Below, piece by piece: positions 60,768 through 64,000 of a stretch of DNA of 64,000 nucleotides. The notes beneath the pieces are model-generated. The model saw nothing but the letters and a program-made list of their open reading frames with translations. It was not told where the DNA came from and searched no databases. Position 1 is the stretch's first letter, and each line of letters starts with the position of its first letter. Source of the stretch: Paraburkholderia fynbosensis (GTDB lineage Bacteria; Pseudomonadota; Gammaproteobacteria; Burkholderiales; Burkholderiaceae); contig NZ_CADIKI010000018.1 in NCBI RefSeq assembly GCF_902859935.1, positions 124,001 to 188,000 of the forward strand, given 5' to 3'. A program made the translations under genes and the position numbers.

Positions 60768-63368
60768 ATGGCTGCCACTGGAAGCGAGGATCTGGCCGCA
60801 CTACAGCAAGTCACTTTCCGCCGCGAACCGGAAGTGGGACAAGTGGCGAAGGGCTCGCCCGAGGAACGGCGGCTGCATGACCTGTGGGAAAGCCGCCCCG
60901 GCTGGCGCGGCTGGCTTTCGACCGTCGATCACAAGCAGATCGGCTTGCGCTATATCGTCACTGCGTTCTGCTTTCTGCTGCTCGGCGGAGTCGAAGCATT
61001 GATCATGCGGCTGCAACTCGCGCGGCCCAACGAAACGCTGCTGACGCCGGACCAGTACAACCAGCTCTTCACGATGCACGGCGTGACGATGATCTTCCTG
61101 TACGCGCTGCCCGTGCTGAGCGGCTTTTCGAATTACCTGTGGCCGCTGATGCTCGGCTCGCGCGACATGGCGTTTCCGCGGCTGAATGCGCTTTCGTACT
61201 GGGTGTTTCTGTTCGCGGGGATCTTTCTGTATGCGAGTTTTCCGCTCGGCGAAGCGCCGAACGCCGGCTGGTTCAACTACGTGCCGTTTGCTTCGCTCGA
61301 CTATAACCGCGGCCCGAACATCGACGTGTACGCGCTCGGCATGGTGCTGCTCGGCATTTCAACCTCGGTGGGCGCGGCCAACTTCGTCGTCACGCTGTTC
61401 AGAATGCGCGCGGACGGCATGTCGATCAACCGTCTGCCGATCATCGTATGGGGCACGCTGACAGCCTCGTTCGCGAACCTGTTCGCAGTGCCGGCGGTGA
61501 GCCTCGCGTTCCTTCTGTTGTGGATGGATCGCAACATCGGCACGCATTTCTTCGATGTCGCGAGTGACGGACGGCCGCTGCTCTGGCAACACCTGTTCTG
61601 GATGTTCGCGCACCCGTGGGTGTACGTGATCGTGCTGCCTGCGATGGGCATCGTGTCGGACGCGCTGCCCACGTTCTGCCGCCGGCCTCTCGTCGCGTAT
61701 GCGGCAGTCGCCGTTTCGACGGTCGCGACGATGCTGATCGGCTTCGAAGTGTGGATCCACCACATGTTCGCGACCGGGCTGCCGCCGCTCGCGCTCGCGA
61801 TTTTCGGCGCGGCCAGCATGCTGATTTCCGTGCCGAGTGCGGTTGCTGTATTCGCATGGATCGCGACGATCTGGCTGGGCCGGCCCGTTTTCAAAACACC
61901 GTTCCTTTACTTCGCGGGCTTCGTGCTGATGTTCGTGATCGGCGGCGTTTCAGGCGTGATGACCGCCGCGGTGCCGCTCGACTGGCAGCTCACCGATACG
62001 TACTTCGTGGTCGCGCATCTGCACTATGTGCTGCTCGGCATCAACGTGTTTCCTGTGCTCGGCGGCATCACCTATTGGTTTCCGAAGTTCACGGGCCGGC
62101 TCATGCACGAGCGCTTCGGCAAGCTGACGTTCTGGATTGTGCTGATCGGCTTCAATCTGGGCTTCTTCCCGATGCACATCTCTGGGTTGCTCGGTATGCC
62201 CCGGCGCATTTACACGTATCCCGAGGGCATGGGCTGGGATCTCAGCAACATGCTGACTACCGTGGGCTCTTTCGTGTTCGGCATGGGTGTGCTGATGTTC
62301 GTCGTCAATGCGTTGTATTCGGCGAAACGCGGCGCGCGCGCCGGCGCGAATCCGTGGGATGGCGCCAGTCTCGAATGGTCCGTGTCGTCGCCTCCGCCGC
62401 CCTACAACTTTGCCGTGCTGCCGATGATCGCGTCGCGTCATCCGCTGTGGGAAGACCGCATGGATGAGATCACCGGGCGTTCGAGCTTCACCACCGGGTA
62501 CCTGCTGCATTGCGGCCGCGAAACGCTCGGCGTATCGCCGTTGAGCGGCAGCGCCGACGTGATCCTGAAGATGCCCGACGACACCTACACGCCGTTCTTT
62601 CTCGGCCTGTTCAGCGCGCTCTTCTTCGTCGGACTGCTCGTGCACAGCCCTGCGTTCGTCGCGGCCATGACCGTCGCCTGCGCGGCCGCGATGATCGTAT
62701 GGCTCTGGCCGCGCCGCGCGCTTGCGCAGCGCGAACCGCCGCCGCCGAGCGCGCGCGTCGATACATCCAGGCAAGACCTCGACGCGACGCTGCCGGTGGG
62801 CAGCGCGGGCGAGCACTCGGGCGGCTGGTGGGGCGTGCTGACACTGGTCGCGACAGAAGCGTGTCTGTTCGGCTATCTGATCTTTTCGTATCTCTATCTG
62901 GAAACGCAAACCCATCTTGCGTGGCCGCCCGAAGGCATGCCGAAGGTCGGCATCGGCGCGCTCAACACGGCGTTTCTGTTGTCGAGCAGCGTGTTCGTGT
63001 GGTTTGCGGAGCGTGTGCTCAGGAAGGGCCGCAAACTCACGTCGATCGTCTCGATGCTCATTGCGATCGCGCTCGGCATCGTGTTTCTGCTGATCCAGAT
63101 AAAAGAATGGAAAGACCATCCGTATGGACTGACCGCGCATCTGTACGGCTCGCTTTACTTCACGATCACCGGCTTTCATATGGCGCACGTCGTAGTCGGG
63201 CTGATTGTGCTCGCGGTGATGACGGTGTGGATCGAGCTCGGCTATCTCGACCAGCGGCGTACCGCGCCGATTACGATCGGCGGTTTGTACTGGCATTTCG
63301 TGGATGTGGTGTGGCTCTTCATCTTCTCCACGCTGTATCTGTCGCCGTTCATCCTGAGAGGGCGCTAA
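60768..63368 (+). CDS. Cytochrome c oxidase, fused subunits I and III
   Basis: An 866-residue fusion. Subunit I (about 1-560) has twelve helices with the heme a ligand in LFTMHGVTMIFLYALP, the CuB histidines in WIHHMFATGLPP and the heme pair in VVAHLHYVLLGINVF. In the helix with the first CuB His, HPWVYVIVLP replaces the usual HPEVY, so the proton-channel Glu is absent. Subunit III (about 690-866) starts near SGGWWGVLTLVATEACLFGY and ends in FLSPFILRGR-like sequence. It reduces O2 to water and pumps protons. Fusion of I and III is known in caa3-type oxidases. Confidence 0.92.
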   Translation: MAATGSEDLAALQQVTFRREPEVGQVAKGSPEERRLHDLWESRPGWRGWLSTVDHKQIGLRYIVTAFCFLLLGGVEALIMRLQLARPNETLLTPDQYNQLFTMHGVTMIFLYALPVLSGFSNYLWPLMLGSRDMAFPRLNALSYWVFLFAGIFLYASFPLGEAPNAGWFNYVPFASLDYNRGPNIDVYALGMVLLGISTSVGAANFVVTLFRMRADGMSINRLPIIVWGTLTASFANLFAVPAVSLAFLLLWMDRNIGTHFFDVASDGRPLLWQHLFWMFAHPWVYVIVLPAMGIVSDALPTFCRRPLVAYAAVAVSTVATMLIGFEVWIHHMFATGLPPLALAIFGAASMLISVPSAVAVFAWIATIWLGRPVFKTPFLYFAGFVLMFVIGGVSGVMTAAVPLDWQLTDTYFVVAHLHYVLLGINVFPVLGGITYWFPKFTGRLMHERFGKLTFWIVLIGFNLGFFPMHISGLLGMPRRIYTYPEGMGWDLSNMLTTVGSFVFGMGVLMFVVNALYSAKRGARAGANPWDGASLEWSVSSPPPPYNFAVLPMIASRHPLWEDRMDEITGRSSFTTGYLLHCGRETLGVSPLSGSADVILKMPDDTYTPFFLGLFSALFFVGLLVHSPAFVAAMTVACAAAMIVWLWPRRALAQREPPPPSARVDTSRQDLDATLPVGSAGEHSGGWWGVLTLVATEACLFGYLIFSYLYLETQTHLAWPPEGMPKVGIGALNTAFLLSSSVFVWFAERVLRKGRKLTSIVSMLIAIALGIVFLLIQIKEWKDHPYGLTAHLYGSLYFTITGFHMAHVVVGLIVLAVMTVWIELGYLDQRRTAPITIGGLYWHFVDVVWLFIFSTLYLSPFILRGR

Positions 63369-63383
63369 TCATGCGTGTTGGCC

Positions 63384-63863
63384 ATGCCTGAATCGGGACT
63401 TTCGACATCGCAGCCGTTCGCCGCGCGGCGCAAACTTCTGGCCGCTTGCGCGATCGCCGGGCTGTTCGGCGCGCCGGGTATCTGGCTGTTGCAGGTGATC
63501 GTCTCCGAAGTGCTTTCCGCGACCGCCTGCTATGGCGTTAGCGCGCCGCGCCCCGCGCCGTTGTGGAACGGCTTTACTACGTCGATTTTCGCCATTTCGA
63601 TTGTCGCGGTGCTGGTGGCCGCCCCGTGTGCGGGTCTCGCATGGTACGGGTTCAGGTTGGCGCGCAGCGGCAAGCGCGCCGAGGAACCGCATCCGCATCA
63701 CCACGAAGCGCTGCGCTCGCCGAATCAGCTTCGCACCGACGACGCCTTACGCGTGCGCTTCATCGCACTTTGCAGCGCGCTGGTGAGCACAGGCTTTCTG
63801 GTCGGTGTGATCTTCGTGTGGCTCGCGCCGTTGTTCGTCGGCCCGTGCGGCGTATGGTACTGA
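63384..63863 (+). CDS. Membrane protein of the oxidase cluster, function unknown
   Basis: A 159-residue protein with three likely membrane helices: LLAACAIAGLFGAPGIWLLQ, TSIFAISIVAVLVAAPCAGL and LCSALVSTGFLVGVIFVWLA. A His-rich loop (EPHPHHHEAL) and two Cys residues (SATACYGV, FVGPCGVW) are notable and could bind copper or heme during assembly. It lies 15 bp after the subunit I-III gene and is probably in the same operon. I know no named family. Confidence 0.8.
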   Translation: MPESGLSTSQPFAARRKLLAACAIAGLFGAPGIWLLQVIVSEVLSATACYGVSAPRPAPLWNGFTTSIFAISIVAVLVAAPCAGLAWYGFRLARSGKRAEEPHPHHHEALRSPNQLRTDDALRVRFIALCSALVSTGFLVGVIFVWLAPLFVGPCGVWY

Positions 63864-63867
63864 CGCG

Positions 63868-64000
63868 ATGAAAACAACGCGCGCTCCGTCATCCACCTTA
63901 TTGCTGCTCGTCATGAGCTGTGCGCTCGGTTTGCTCGGCGGTTGCAAACGCGACAGCGGCCCGGACAGTTTCGCCGCTATCACGCGCGACTCGCCGGTCG
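63868..64000 (+). CDS. Putative lipoprotein of the oxidase operon, 5' part
   Basis: The frame starts at ATG 63868, 4 bp after the preceding stop, and is open to the end of the window. MKTTRAPSSTLLLLVMSCAL leads to GLLGGCKRDSGPDS, a lipobox with the acylated Cys at about residue 26. The mature domain is beyond the window; a cytochrome c or assembly factor would suit the position. Confidence 0.65.
   Translation, partial: MKTTRAPSSTLLLLVMSCALGLLGGCKRDSGPDSFAAITRDSPV

Noticed and set aside
61950..63296. Open frame of 448 codons opposite the fused oxidase subunits
   Set aside because: Antisense shadow of a highly conserved oxidase gene.
1..64000. CRISPR array, rRNA or phage modules
   Set aside because: No regularly spaced direct repeats, cas genes, rRNA-like segments or phage structural genes were found on either strand.

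Overview
The window is GC-rich DNA of a Burkholderiaceae type (Paraburkholderia, Caballeronia or Burkholderia are the best guesses). This rests on a Burkholderia-style porin, small DUF4148, DUF2934 and DUF4142 proteins, a kinase with an RsbRD-type N-terminus, and an aa3/caa3 oxidase cluster. No rRNA, tRNA, CRISPR array or intact mobile element was seen. Gene density is mixed. Tight operons with 4-bp start/stop overlaps alternate with stretches of broken genes and small lineage-specific proteins, as on a secondary chromosome or megaplasmid.

Layout. 0-2.8 kb: end of an RND efflux outer-membrane gene facing a two-component system. 2.8-4.2 kb: relics of an IS110-family and an IS6-family transposase. 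4.4-8.7 kb: a TonB-dependent receptor with its own ExbB, ExbD and TonB, preceded by a 28-bp perfect palindrome and a decayed Fur-family regulator. 9.8-12.2 kb: a two-gene cassette of an ATP-grasp ligase and a SerC-like aminotransferase, then a broken histidine kinase. 13-16.4 kb: porin, secreted esterase, second IS110 relic, DUF4148 protein. 16.6-23.8 kb: an eight-gene operon (solute-binding protein, three DUF1989 proteins, two permeases, ATPase, allantoicase) with a divergent RpiR regulator and three phased GAAA/TTTC palindromes. 23.9-30.1 kb: taurine/sulfonate importer, TauD-type dioxygenase, sulfite dehydrogenase with cytochrome c, and a broken flavin monooxygenase. 30.2-31.7 kb: OsmC protein and a diiron ferritin-like protein.

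32-60 kb is an accessory region. It holds small conserved proteins of unknown role, an ABC exporter, a NUDIX hydrolase, a histidine kinase, an NAD(P)-binding/DoxX fusion with a DUF2269 partner, a zinc alcohol dehydrogenase, a Tat-exported DUF1264 protein, a non-canonical NRAMP transporter, short-chain and quinone-type oxidoreductases, an extensin-like protein and small lipoproteins. At least seven decayed genes lie among them. 59.8-64 kb: a cytochrome c oxidase operon (caa3-type subunit II, a fused subunit I+III, an accessory membrane protein and the start of a small lipoprotein).

How the genes work together. The 16.6-23.8 kb operon looks like import of a small nitrogenous solute followed by hydrolysis by DUF1989 and allantoicase-type enzymes. 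DUF1989 proteins include carboxyguanidine deiminase subunits, but no guanidine or urea carboxylase is present here, so the substrate is unknown. The sulfonate block imports taurine-like compounds, releases sulfite and can oxidise it to sulfate. The ATP-grasp/SerC pair has the form of a small-molecule amide-forming pathway and is the most open of the uncharacterised cassettes.
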